This document shows, in pieces, positions 51,558 through 62,950 of a stretch of 64,000 nucleotides of DNA. Position numbers and translations under genes: made by a program. Position 1 is the stretch's first letter. Each line of letters starts with the position of its first letter. This DNA is from Branchipolynoe longqiensis (lineage: Eukaryota; Annelida; Polychaeta; Phyllodocida; Polynoidae): positions 105,937,856-106,001,855 of the forward strand of contig CM059190.1 in NCBI GenBank assembly GCA_030323885.1, given 5' to 3'. The notes beneath the pieces are model-generated. The model saw nothing but the letters and a program-made list of their open reading frames with translations. It was not told the DNA's origin and searched no databases.

Positions 51558-51787
51558 ATTAGAGGTTGGGGTGGGTGGAGGTCGGGCGTGGGTGAGTAGG
51601 GGTGGGTTTGAGTAGGGTTCGGGGTGGGCGGAGGTCGGGCGTGGGTGAGTAGGGGTGGGTTGGAGTAGGGTTCGGGGTGGGTGGAGGTCGGGCGTGGGTG
51701 AGTAGGGGTGGGTTTGAGTAGGGTTCGTGGTGGGTGGAGGTCGGGCGTGGGTGAGTAGGGGTGGGTTGGGGTATGGTTCGGGGTGGC
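51558..51787. repeat. 53-bp G-rich minisatellite, 4 units
   Basis: GTCGGGCGTGGGTGAGTAGG starts at 51581, 51634, 51687 and 51740. Runs of 3-4 G recur in every unit; potential G-quadruplex DNA. Confidence 0.95.
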
Positions 51788-52054
51788 TGAGACGGACTTT
51801 GACTTAACATTTCATGAAAACTGTGGAATCACTTTGTTACACAATAACTGGATCTTCAACTTGTCGATAATCACATGTGTCTGGCCCCCCCCCCCCCGCA
51901 CCTCTCTCCCCTGCCCCCCTCTCCGCCCCCACTCTCATCCACCCACGCACACGCATGCGTGCACACACTGCGGGTCAGATCAGCCGTGGGGCATGGTTGG
52001 ACTAATAATTCCTTGATAAAATGTAATAATAGCACAGGTACGTATATAGACACA

Positions 52055-53690
52055 CCATCACAACAACAACCATGCAACACCACAACACCACCACGCACAA
52101 CCACCACGACAACAACAGCCCCCACTACTACAATAACATCATTACCATCATAATCACCACCACACACAACCACCACCACAACAACACCACTACTACCACA
52201 ATAACACCATTACCATAATCCCCATGATCCCCACCACCACAAAAACCACACCACAACAACAACACACCACTACCACAATAACATCATTACCATCACCACC
52301 ATCATCACAACCACACCACCACAACAACACCACTACCACAATAACATCATTACCCTCATCACCACCACCACACACAACCACCACCACAACAACACCACAC
52401 CACCACCACAATAACACCATTACCATAATCCCCATCATCACCACCACCACAAACAACCACACCACAACAACACCACACCACTACCACAATAACATCATTA
52501 CCACCACCACCATCATCACAACCACACCACCACAACAACACCACTACCACAATAACATCATTACCCCAATCACCACCACCACACACAACCACCACCACAA
52601 CAACACCACACCACCACCACAATAACACCATTACCATAATCCCCATCATCACCACCACCACAAACAACCACACCACAACAACACCACACCACTACCACAA
52701 TAACATCATTACCACCACAACCACACAACCACCACACACAACCACCACAACCACAACACCACACCACCACCACAATAACATCATTACCATCATCACCATC
52801 ATCACCACCACAACCACACCACCACACAACCACCACCACAACAACACCCCACCACCACCACAATAACACCATTACCACAATCCCCATCATCACCACCACC
52901 ACAAACAATCACCACCACAACAACACCACAGCACTACCACAATAACATCATTACCATCATTACCACCACAACCACAACCACACAACCACCACACACAACC
53001 ACCACTACAACACCACACCACCACCACAATAACATCATTACCATCATCACCATCATCACCACCACAACCACACCACCACACAACCACCACCACAACAACA
53101 CCCCACCACCACCACAATAACATCATTACCATCATCCCCATCATCACCACCACACCACACACAACCACCACCACAACAACACCACACCACCACCACAATA
53201 ACATCATTACCATCATCACCATCATCACCACCGCCACACACAACCACCACCACAACAACACCACACCACCACCACAATAACATCATTACCATCATCCCCA
53301 TCATCACCACCACCACCACACAACCACCACCACAACAACACCCCACCACTACCACAATAACATCATTACCATCATCCCCATCATCACCACCGCCACACAC
53401 AACCACCACCACAACAACACCACACCACTACCACAATAACATCATTACCATCATCACCATCATCACCACCACAACCACACCACCACACAACCACCACACA
53501 ACCACCACCACAACAACACCCCACCACCACCACAATAACCTCATTACCATCACTCGCATCATCACAACCACCATAACAACGCCTCACCACTATCACAATA
53601 ACATCATTACCATCACCCCCATCATCACAACCACACAACCACCATAACAACGCCTCACCACTACCACAATAACATCATTGAACAAAACTA
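52055..53690. repeat. Compound (ACC/AAC/ATC)n array, about 1.6 kb
   Basis: Trinucleotide-rich array with a longer higher-order unit containing CACAATAACATCATTACCAT at intervals of about 60-120 bp. The Thr/His-rich and Val/Gly/Cys-rich frames on the two strands are repeat products. Confidence 0.96.
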
Positions 53691-53769
53691 GGTGCTACTT
53701 GTTTGTAAAACGCGCCCATGGTAACCATCAGCGATTGAAATGTTGCGTGCCTCATCCCCCCTCCACTTA

Positions 53770-53800
53770 CCCCCCCCCCCCCACACACACACACTTACCC
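53770..53800. repeat. C-run and (CA)n
   Basis: Short homopolymer plus dinucleotide repeat. No gene was recognised from 53690 to 54420; (TA)n at 54073-54093 and a C-run with (CCA)n at 54290-54332 are also present. Confidence 0.85.
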
Positions 53801-54419
53801 AGTCTACTTCTATCAACACGGCCCGCCCCACGCCTCACCCCTTCCTTGCATGGACGTGTCAAACCTATGTACTGCCCGTCCAGCTTAATCGATCCGATTA
53901 TTGCTGTAAGTTCAAGGAATAGGCTTTGTGTGCCTTGTGTGTTCTATAGGCAATTCGTAAAGCTCATCGAAGCAAAGATTTGAATAATCCTAACCACGCC
54001 CCCCTCACTCAGCAACCCACCTCACCTCCAGTTAACTTGCCACAGCATGTCCCTTGAATTATGTAGGATGCAATATATATATATATATATATATAACAAA
54101 AAGAATCCTCCAGTGCGACTGACACTGTTCAACCTCTGGTGGAGACGAGGTGGGCCACAGGGGGTGCCACCAGTACAGTGCTGGGTCTTACGGAGTGTAA
54201 CAACAACAATAGTAATTTGTAATATTCCCTTCCGTATCTTTATACTCGCATAATATGCTATACGTCACACACAGAGCAGTGCATGCTGGAACCCCCCCCC
54301 CCCCCCCCACCACCACCACCACCACCACCACCGCGCACCAGGGGGGGGGGGAGCAATACACTACAGACCTTATTACACGCGATAAGGGGCTTATCACTAT
54401 CCATATATTATATATATAG

Positions 54420-54920
54420 TTGTTGTTGGAGTTTTACATCCTGGCAACATCAAAGGTCTTATCAAGACGGGTACCGACTTGTGTTACAGAAAGAGAGGGC
54501 ACCCTCGTCCCCGGTTCAAGGATACCATCAAGAGAAACCTGAAGCTGAGAGACATTAAGACCGACTCATGGACGCAACTCTCACAGCAGAGAGCTAAATG
54601 GAGAGCAGCAGTCAAGTAATGAAAGCAGTCTTTGTCGCTTCGTGACCGACAGCATGATGATGATGACCGACTTGTGACAGCGCACACTCATGGTGACTTT
54701 ATAGTGCTGCCCCACTGGGACACCATGACCCGATTTCCCACTCAGTCACATTGTCCTCACGCTGAGCTAACCAGTCCTTGCCCTCTCCTCGTAATGCCGA
54801 GCGCCAGGCTATGTAGCAACAAGTATCAATTTTGTAATTCATTGGTTTGACTCGACCGGGAATCGAACTCCCGTCCTTCCGCATGGGAAGCCTGGGCTCT
54901 ACAGATTCGGCCACTGTGTT
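54420..54920 (-). mobile_element. SINE-A split by a LINE-T insertion
   Basis: Tail side 54420-54483, body and head 54666-54920 (CGACCGGGAATCGAACTCCC, GATTCGGCCACTGTG). Removing 54484-54676 restores a continuous SINE-A. Confidence 0.9.
54484..54665 (+). mobile_element. 5'-truncated LINE-T, 182 bp, with 11-bp target duplication
   Basis: Encodes RFKDTIKRNLKLRDIKTDSW and QQRAKWRAAVK then stop, followed by a 3' UTR ending ATGATGATGATG. Flanked by perfect ACCGACTTGTG (54473-54483 and 54666-54676). This defines the exact 3' end of the family. Confidence 0.93.
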
Positions 54921-55184
54921 CAGTCAAGTCGAAGAGAAGGCTTGCTGCAATTTACCACTTCACTTACCCGGAAAAGTAAGCATATATTATACATAGGCAA
55001 GGCTGCCATGTGATCCGATGTATTAATACTGTATGTCCACGGTAAACTTGGGCAGGCAATGACTATTTCGACAACGCATTTCTTTACTGCGGATTGAGAA
55101 ACCAGTAGCTACATCAATATGGCCGAGCGTGTACATTCCCTGGGTTAATCTTTCCTCATTGCTCTGCTTTGTTATTGATTTAGA

Positions 55185-55505
55185 TTTTGTTTGTTGGAGT
55201 TTTACATCCTGGCAACATCTAAGGCCATATTAATATGGGTACCCACTTGTGATGTCCAATGCACACTCATGGCTACTTTATAGTACTGCCCCACTGGGAG
55301 ACCAGGCTGCTGTCACCATGGCCCGATTTCCTACTCAGTCACATTATCCTGATTCTGAGCTAAACAGCCTTTGTCTTATCCTATTCATGCCGAGCGTCAG
55401 GCTAGGTTGCAACAAGTATGAACTTTATAAGGCATTGGTTTGACTCGACCGCGAATCTACCGTAACTCCTGACCTTCTGGACGGGAAACCAATCGGACAC
55501 CGCAT
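55185..55505 (-). mobile_element. SINE-A, diverged head
   Basis: TTTTACATCCTGGCAACATC, body, CGACCGCGAATC; the head end is degraded. Confidence 0.85.
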
Positions 55506-55754
55506 CCAGTATTTAGAAGGAGCTGCATATAAATCCTGTGTTTATTGTATGGAAATGCAGTTCACCAACTGGTGCATGGCTTTGTAAAATTATGCTGCGC
55601 TGTATACGTTATCCAGCGTACAGGCAGGAAGATCACTCACTATGGGGAGGCCAACCAAAAACACCCTCCCATATTTTATGGTAATATAAAATTCAACTCA
55701 AAATCCAAAAGGCAACACTAAAATAAATAAATCTGTCCTCGAGACTCATTGTTT

Positions 55755-56020
55755 CAGGTCACTGGCAGTTATCGCCGTGTGAACTTTGTGCTATTTTGGG
55801 TAGGGGTTCAGGTCACTGTCAGTTATCACTGTGTGAACTTTGTGCTATTTTGGGTAGGGGTCACTGGCAGTTATCGCCGTGTGAACTTTGTGCTATTTTG
55901 GGTAGGGGTTCAGGTCACTGGCAGTTATCGTCGTGTGAACTTTGTGCTATTTTGGGTAGGGGTTCAGGTCACGGGCAGTTATCATTGTGTCAACTTAGTG
56001 CTATTTTGGGCAGGGGTCAT
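55755..56020. repeat. 54-bp tandem repeat, 5 units
   Basis: CAGTTATC recurs about every 54 bp (one unit is 48 bp, lacking GTTCAG). Unit: GTCACTGGCAGTTATCGCCG, TGTGAACTTTGTGCTATTTT, GGGTAGGGGTTCAG. Repeating open frames result from 54 being divisible by 3. Confidence 0.95.
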
Positions 56021-56104
56021 ATCCAAAAAGTGGTGTTAACGGCCATATCCCTAGGATACCATCTACACTCAGGATAACTGTGAAAAAAATGGTATGCAGG
56101 GATT

Positions 56105-56650
56105 GATAATAGTGTAGTAGTCTGCACTGACCTCTCAGGCAAGGAGCCACATAGATAGGTAGGCGTGGGTAGTGTGTGACATCAGGGAGCCTAGGTGGTG
56201 TAATGGTTAGCACACTGGCCCAGAATGCTTGTTTGTTTGTTGTTGTTTTATGTCCTAGCAACATCTAAGGTCATATCAGGACAGGTACCGACTTGTGACA
56301 GTGCACACTCATGGCGACTTTATAGTGCTGCCCCACTGGGAAACCAGACCACCAGCACCATGACCTGATATCCCACTCAATCACATTATCCTGACAATGA
56401 GCCAACCAATTCTTGCCCTATCTTAATAATGCCGAGAGCCAGGCTAAGAAGCGACAAGTATCAATTTTTAAGTCATTCGTTTGACTCGACTAGGATTCGA
56501 ACCCACGAACTCATGGGTTCGGATCTGCCGATCTCCCAAAACAGGAGACGGGCGCTCTACTCCGTCTGGTGGCCCAGAATGCAAGAGGTGGTGGTGCGAT
56601 TCCCGCTCTATGCGCAATATTTCCCATTTCTATCACCCCCACGACAATAG
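56105..56650 (+). mobile_element. SINE-B split by a SINE-A
   Basis: GTAGTCTGCACTGACCTCTC and head up to GGCCCAGAATGC, then SINE-A, then the rest of the head and ATTTCCCATTTCTATCACCC. Confidence 0.9.
56229..56570 (-). mobile_element. SINE-A, complete 342-bp copy with 12-bp target duplication
   Basis: Flanked by GGCCCAGAATGC (56217-56228 and 56571-56582). Starts inverted tail TTGTTTGTTTGTTG and ends CGTCTGGT. This fixes the limits of the GACGG-head subfamily. Confidence 0.95.
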
Positions 56651-56965
56651 CCTTATCCGAGCAACTCAGTCCGGTGTTAAGTAATCCTCCATTTTACCAG
56701 GTATAGCACAAACCTCGTGAGGATAACTTTAAATTTAGAGATGAAGGATGTTGATTCCGTGAATTTCAACGATTTTTGATAATCGCTGATTAACTATCCC
56801 GAAATGTCGAGGATATATATATATATATATATGATAGTAATTGGTCAGTCAGAATCCTGTCCTTATATGACCTTAGATAACGACTAAGTCGCATCGCGGC
56901 TTGTTTTCATGGTTGAACAGCAATAGTAGCCATGTGATCTTAGCTGTTAGTAGTTATGTTAGTAG

Positions 56966-57030
56966 TTATGGTATAACCTTAGATGTTGCCAATACGCAAA
57001 ACTCCAACAACCAACCAACCATTACACTGG
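56966..57030 (+). mobile_element. SINE-A tail fragment
   Basis: ATAACCTTAGATGTTGCCAA to CAACAACCAACCAACC. From 57030 to 57860 no gene was recognised. Confidence 0.75.
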
Positions 57031-57866
57031 CATTGAATGGAAGACCCTGCCTTCCTCAACTGCGCTGTTGAATTTTCTATTTCTATTCTATTTCCTGTAG
57101 TTCCTGGTTTTTGTTGATCCGAGGTTTATCCAATATATTACTTCTGAGGTCCTACCCTGATCACGTGTTCTTGACATTACCCTCAAGGGGTAGTTTGGTG
57201 GTGGGAATCGCCTATTACCCACTACTGCAGCTACAGTGCAGCATAACATGTCATAGGACCTATTATTTCTATAATTATAAATGTTCCCAGTAAATATGGT
57301 TAAAGTCATAAATATTATATATCACAATAATATAGGGTTTTGTGGTAATGCCCAAGCAGAGATAATTGATTGGCAATGGTTAAGCTGGTTCTGTTGTTTG
57401 CTATGAATTATTACTGTGGGACTCAATTGTACGACTGGGTAGGCGGTAGGCTTACTTGCACATGCCTGTCAGCGCCGATATAACACCCCCATCACACCAA
57501 ACTAGTTCTCAAAACATCCGACCCCATTCTAAAATGGGGTAGAACATGGCCACCAAAAATTCTGAGCATGCTCAAAGTTGTGGAGCACCCTTCCGTCCTT
57601 GCCCATCCATGCAGTTCATAAAAAGTTAATAAAACGTTGCTACTATGTTCACTCCATTCGCACACAGTTTGAGCCCATTCGGCAACATGTTCAAGAATGT
57701 AGTAAGAACTACTTTGGTGTGATGGCGGTATGTGTACACACACAACTCACACATATTCGGCTGGCACTTCAGTGAATTTAAATTTAATAGAACCTAGCAC
57801 TGCTACAAACCACTTATATATTCATATATATAGACTGGTTATACTATATACACTATATATACATAT

Positions 57867-58204
57867 TTTAGTAGTCTGTACATGAGCCCCACTACCACAC
57901 GGTGGCGGCAGACACTACGCCGCACACCTACGCAGTTACACTGAACTGCGCTAGGTGGTGACAGGCTAGCCACCGGGCAGAGCCCTGACGGGGCTGCCCT
58001 CTACTGCGTGTGGCTAGCTCACAGCCCACCCACCTATTGAGGCGACGTGGGACCTGGCGAGTTAGGGGGCGGGTCAGTTGACTGTTGACGCTGCGGAGAG
58101 CAGAGAGGTTTTGTAATAAACCAGGATGAAGAGTACTGATACTGAATCTTGGCGTTCTTCCGTGAGTGCGTGACGGTGTTGGGGGAAGACCATGGACCAT
58201 CACA
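57867..58204 (+). mobile_element. Solo LTR, second copy
   Basis: Inverted relative to 29069-29419 (shared AGTCTGTACATGAGCCCC-like start, GGGCGGGTCAG, CTCTGCTCTCC inverted, CCATCACA end). AATAAA occurs in the plus direction. Flanking 4-mers ATAT and GTAT differ at one base. No internal region is adjacent. Confidence 0.7.
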
Positions 58205-58524
58205 GTATTATAATTTATAGATACATATTATATATATACAAAAATCGCGGGCATGGCAGAGTGAGTGAGCCACCAGACAAGTTACAGCGTTCGAAGGCAG
58301 GGGGAGACACAATCGGCCCACTTGCATAATAGATGAACCATTAATTAACAGATCAGTCTGGTAGATGATTTAGAATAGAATATGGTGTGAAAGCTTCCGA
58401 TTAATTATACTTGTATAATGCTCATGCATCATTAGGCCACACAATACAGAACACTTGTGATTGGATCCAACAATGGGCAGGTTTCTCGCATCTGGTATTG
58501 GTGACTGGATCCACTGATTTGCAT

Positions 58525-58552
58525 ATTTACAATATATATATATATATATATG
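58525..58552. repeat. (TA)n
   Basis: Perfect AT dinucleotides; another run lies at 58867-58890. No gene was recognised in 58210-58930. Confidence 0.95.
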
Positions 58553-58934
58553 TGTGTATTGGAGATATGTTATATCTTTTTGAAAAAAAGAAGAGAGAAA
58601 GACAAAGGAAGAAAGAAGTGTTTAAAGACAATTCTAGAATCATGCCATGAATGTGATGCATACTCACCAAGTGCATAATACATATGTTGAACTGGAATTG
58701 TATGCAGTTACTATTACAACTAATAGTTCATTTATATTATGCTTCTATTATCGAACAGTGGTTATTATTGCAACTGATATTGTCATTTATGTACCAACAA
58801 ATTGTACTGAACGGCCGGAAGACCAGTGCTCTGGTGCTGACAAAAGACATAAAATACATTTAGTAAAATAAATATATATATATATATTATATACATATAA
58901 GTAGCTTGCAGCAGTGCCTAAACAATCAGTGCCA

Positions 58935-59745
58935 GTTTTTATAAGTTGCAGTCCGATGAAAGCATAACATTTTCGAAAGGAAAAGACTTATTTTGATTTG
59001 AACCTTTATATCCACATTAGATACTGGCGCACCTATTAAGCACATGTTTGTAAAATATTCCGATAAAACGCATTGGTGGGGAATACAAATGGTCTATAAA
59101 GGAATACAAATGGTCTATTAATGTAAATGATATATAGGGCCAGGTGCATGAATGTATTTATGTAGTTGCTGGTGATCTTTTACTGATGGTCGATGGTCAA
59201 TAGTCATTGTGTATTAGGTAGATAGTGTGAAGGAGGCACTAGTGAGAGTGTGTAAGGAGCCTCAAGAGCTCTACTCACTACCCCCTCTGCCCAACTGTTA
59301 GTCACGGATCACCACACACACAGCGCAGGCAGGTGCAGAGCAAGCAGCCACACCCATGGTGGTGGTGGGTGGATCACAGTAGCCATGGTGACACAAGAAT
59401 GCTTACTGTTCATTGGTGGAATTATAAATGCTTGTTGCTGATTGGAGATAGTAGTCAGGTGGTATGCCATATCAGATCCATGTACCACTATATAATAATA
59501 AACCTGAGGGTACAAGCTCTCACTCCACTTTCACTCTTTATACTCTTTCTTTCTCTCCTTGCCTGTATTGATTTCATATAACATGCCTACACAAACTACA
59601 GATGCCAGCCGACGACTTTACATGTTGCTGCATAGAATGGCATACTAAATCAATTTAATAGAACCTGTTACTGAAGTCTATAGGGTCGGAGTTTTGAGAA
59701 ACATGCTCAAATTACTTTGACATGTTTACACTTCAAATATCACTA
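58935..59745. mobile_element. pMITE, interrupted
   Basis: Left AGTTGCAGTCCGATGAAAGC and right ATGTTTACACTTCAAATATC with AATTTAATAGAACCTGTTAC. The block 59100-59615 between them is foreign, with no recognised gene; it contains a short TGGTCTATAAAGGAATACAA duplication. Confidence 0.6.
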
Positions 59746-59828
59746 TAAAGTCACCATGAGTGCGCACTGTTACATCCCGATATGACCTTATATGTTACCA
59801 GGATGTAAAATCCCAACAAACAAATACC
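59744..59828 (+). mobile_element. SINE-A tail fragment
   Basis: CACTATAAAGTCACCATGAG to CCCAACAAACAAA. Confidence 0.78.
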
Positions 59829-59904
59829 ACTGCCATGCAATCCTCATTCACGGGAAGTGATAACATACATAGTCAGTCTTAGGCACGGTCTTTGAAGCCA
59901 AACT

Positions 59905-60185
59905 GGATGGACTAATCAGAAGTATGCGCCTCCAATGCAGGAGGTTGCGAGATCTATTCCTAGCTGAGTCAAACCAAATACACATGTACTTACAAATACA
60001 TGTCAATTTCGCTACTTCCCCTGGCACATGGCATTACTAGGACTGGGTAAGGTCTGATTGGCTCACTACTAGGATAATATTACTGTGTGGGTGGTGCCTG
60101 TGGCATGGTATCCCCGTGAGGAAGCACTATAAAGATATAAGGAGTGTGTGCTGTCACAAATCAATATCCATCCTGATATGCCAGT
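59905..60185 (+). mobile_element. SINE-A, diverged
   Basis: Head with CAATGCAGGAGGTTGCGAGA, then GAGTCAAACCAAATAC, body and CACAAATCAATATCCATCC. Confidence 0.7.
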
Positions 60186-60244
60186 ATTGTGGAATTTTGT
60201 ATTTATTGTAGTGCGGTGTATTTTTACAAACATACGGAAATAGG

Positions 60245-60415
60245 CTATCAGTATTACGCTAACAGTGAGATTCGAACCCGCACTTCTACTATTCCGGGAT
60301 TAGCGTCATAACCATTAGACTATCTGGGCTCCTTGATGCAATCATCATATCTACACCTACCTATGTATGTGGCATTTCACCTAGGGAGGCGAGTGCACCT
60401 GGTATAGTGAATCAG
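60245..60415 (-). mobile_element. SINE-B, single unit
   Basis: Inverted B box ATTCGAACCC and head ATAACCATTAGACTATCTGG. It lies between SINE-A and SINE-C fragments. Confidence 0.8.
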
Positions 60416-60424
60416 GTATAAAAG

Positions 60425-60578
60425 ACCCCTTGCTGCTTATCGGAAAGAGTAGCCTATGTGGCGGCAGCGAGTTTCCTCCAAAGAAATATGTCAGAATGAC
60501 CATATATGTTTGACATCCAATAGCCGATGATACGAAAATCAATGTGCTCTAGAGGGGTCATTAAATAAAACAAGCTTC
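60425..60578 (+). mobile_element. SINE-C 3' part
   Basis: AAAGACCCCTTGCTGCTTAT to TTAAATAAAACAAGCTTC. Confidence 0.88.
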
Positions 60579-60765
60579 ATTTCTCTTATTTTGTGAATCG
60601 GGTAGAGCTTGTGGGATAGTTTCATACCCACTCACATGTTGCATACATGAGGGTGACTGGGTGCATTTGCGTGATGTTGAAGGCTGGTTTCGATGGGTGT
60701 GAATTATTTATGCATCTCCCTAATCCTCCACACGCCATTAGCTATACAACCACTTCCTCCTGCCC

Positions 60766-60957
60766 TTGCGCCAAATCCAATTAACACAGCTACTAGCTTT
60801 AACAAGCTGTCCTGTACAAGTTGAAGCTGATGAAGCTTACAACAGAGCAGTAGCTACATGTGTTTGGTTACACTTAGATCTAAGCACAGACACAGGCTTA
60901 CGTCACTTCCGAGATACTGATGGTAGTCTCCACAAAATTAATTCATTAATCAATTGA
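60766..60957 (+). other. Unidentified open frame, possibly an exon or TE remnant
   Basis: Sixty-odd codons with normal amino acid composition (ADEAYNRAVATCVWLHLDLS, then HFRDTDGSLHKIN) and no simple repeat. There is no ATG at the start and no domain that I recognise. It could be an old transposon fragment or chance. Confidence 0.2.
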
Positions 60958-61159
60958 TTATGTTGACTAAGCAATGGAAACTTCAATTCTGGATACTTGA
61001 TCTTCCACATTGTACTGTTCCTAGTCATGCCAAATACCAGGCTTGGAAGCGACAACGATACATTTTCAAACAGGTCCGGTCTATATAGGCCACTGCGACT
61101 GAAACCGTCCTCCGATAAATTCTCTCCAAGCACACCATTGCCTGGTTTTTCAGTTTTTG

Positions 61160-61206
61160 CGACTGAGTATGTGTGTGTGTGGGGGGGGGGGGGGGGGGGG
61201 GGGGGA
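61160..61206. repeat. (GT)n plus G-run
   Basis: GTGTGTGTGTG followed by a G homopolymer of more than 20. Confidence 0.95.
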
Positions 61207-61509
61207 GGAGTTCTAAGGGTGGTTACTCCTGCTATGTTGTAGTTGGTCCATCAGGGCTTTTAGACAACCTTATCGAGATAGATGTCAGAATTTGCAACCT
61301 AAAGTGTGGCTAAATATATAGTTCAAATGTTTAATTATCACAACCAGCAATTTTGTGTGTGGATAATTGATTAAATCATGTAGATTAATAGACCTTAATA
61401 GCACTCTCTCCACACATGTTCGGTTTCATGAACTAAAAATACTGAGCAAAGGTGTGGTTGGAGATTACAACTATTCAGAGTTTGTTTGTCTCTGGGTGAG
61501 GTAGATAAT

Positions 61510-61765
61510 ACCAAAAGAAAATTGTATTTCACGGCGCCTCCAGAGCACATAGATTTGTATCATCGGCTATTGGACATCAAATATATGGCCATTCAGACAT
61601 ATTTCTTTGGAGGAAACCCGCTGCTGCCACACAGGCTACTCTTTCTGATAAGCAGCAATGGGGCTTTTATATGCACTTTCCTACAGACAGGACAGCACAT
61701 ACCACAGCCTCTGATGAACCAGTTGTGGACTACTGGTTCGGTAGGTAGATTATACCAGTCAACCT
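61510..61765 (-). mobile_element. SINE-C copy
   Basis: Plus strand reads TCACGGCGCCTCCAGAGCAC, GGCTATTGGACATCAAATAT and CCTCTGATGAACCAGTTGTG. Confidence 0.88.
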
Positions 61766-61769
61766 TCTA

Positions 61770-62221
61770 GGTGCATAGTCCGATAAAAGCACCAAATGTT
61801 CTACAGCAAAGCACATATATATCTAGATTTGACCCTACATATTAAACTTATATACTGGTGCACTAATTAAGCAGTCATTGCTACATAGAACGGTTTATAT
61901 TTATACTACATCAATTTAATAGAACATGTTCCTGTGGAGTCAAAGTTTTGACAAGCATGCCAACATTATCTTTGCATGTTTACTCTTCAAAGATCTCTGA
62001 AGTGTTATTTCAAATTAAAGTTGCTTCAAACTAAAATAAGGTAGATTATAATAATCTCATCATCATCATGCTGTCGGTCGCGATGCGACAAAGACTGCTT
62101 TCATTACTTGACTGTCGCTCTCTGTTTAGCTCTCTGCTGTGAGAGTGATGTCCATGAGTCGGTCCACTATATTTATCTCAGAAAATGAGAGAAACTCAAA
62201 ACGAGCAGACTGTGCTACCTT
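61770..62221. mobile_element. pMITE with a nested LINE-T 3' end
   Basis: Left TGCATAGTCCGATAAAAGCA; right GAGCAGACTGTGCTACCT. Interior TACATCAATTTAATAGAACA. Interrupted at 62058-62165. Confidence 0.75.
62058..62165 (-). mobile_element. 5'-truncated LINE-T 3' end
   Basis: ATCATCATCATGCTGTCGGT to GTGATGTCCATGAGTCGGTC on the plus strand; very short insertion in a pMITE. Confidence 0.82.
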
Positions 62222-62450
62222 AAAGTTGAATGATCCGATGGAAATATATATATTTTTCTAAACCAAGACATTTCTCTTTTTTCTCTCTCTTTTTTCACAA
62301 GTGTTTATTCATCAGAACAAGTATAGTATCAGTGCCGGAGTCTTGGTCTTCCAGCCATTTTACATGCACTCTGGAATTTTACTCATGGTTTGGGAGAGTA
62401 TCCTGTGCTGTTTCTGTGCAGCACCGGACACTTTGTACAATGAGTGGGCG
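62218..62450. mobile_element. pMITE-like left end plus dispersed block
   Basis: TTAAAGTTGAATGATCCGAT, then GTGCCGGAGTCTTGGTCTTC, the inverse of the block found at 13.83 and 58.81 kb. From 62520 to 62950 the DNA is T/G-rich with no gene recognised. Confidence 0.5.
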
Positions 62451-62950
62451 TGACTCACGCTGCATTATGTGCAGCATCAGTCACTATTCTTGTCAGTCTC
62501 AGGTGACTACTTGACTATGTACTTGCTATTTTAATCATTTCTCATTGCTAATGTACTTTTTTGGTTTATTATGTCTGTGTGTTGGGTTTGTAGTTTGCGG
62601 TTGTTTGGTGTTCTTGTTTTGTTTTTGGTTAGATTTGTGTTTATAGTGAGTGTGTTCTGTTTCTGTATATGTGGGTGGTTAACTAGGTTCTGTATTTGGT
62701 GTGTATTGGCAGGTGTCTGCCTTCATTTTGTTTTGCTTTGTTTCATTTCATTCTATATATCCAACTAATCATTTTGGATAGCATATAATGAATATTAGGT
62801 AATAATACTACCAACAGCCCCCCAAGGGGGAGGCTGATGACTAACAGGCGTATATATATACATAAACAATACCCATAGTCATAAAGAGAGTAAATAAATT
62901 CACCAGAATCCAGACACCAGAAACAGCTGTTTCTGCGGAACTGGTGAAAC

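Noticed and set aside
52193..53650. Val/Gly/Cys- and Thr/His-rich frames
   Set aside because: Both strands stay open only because of the trinucleotide array.
57867..58204. Retroviral or endogenous viral gene content beside the LTR
   Set aside because: No gag, pol or env-like frame is adjacent to either LTR copy; both are solo.
62571..62768. Small membrane protein
   Set aside because: Hydrophobicity stems from T/G-rich DNA; no signal, homology or splice support.
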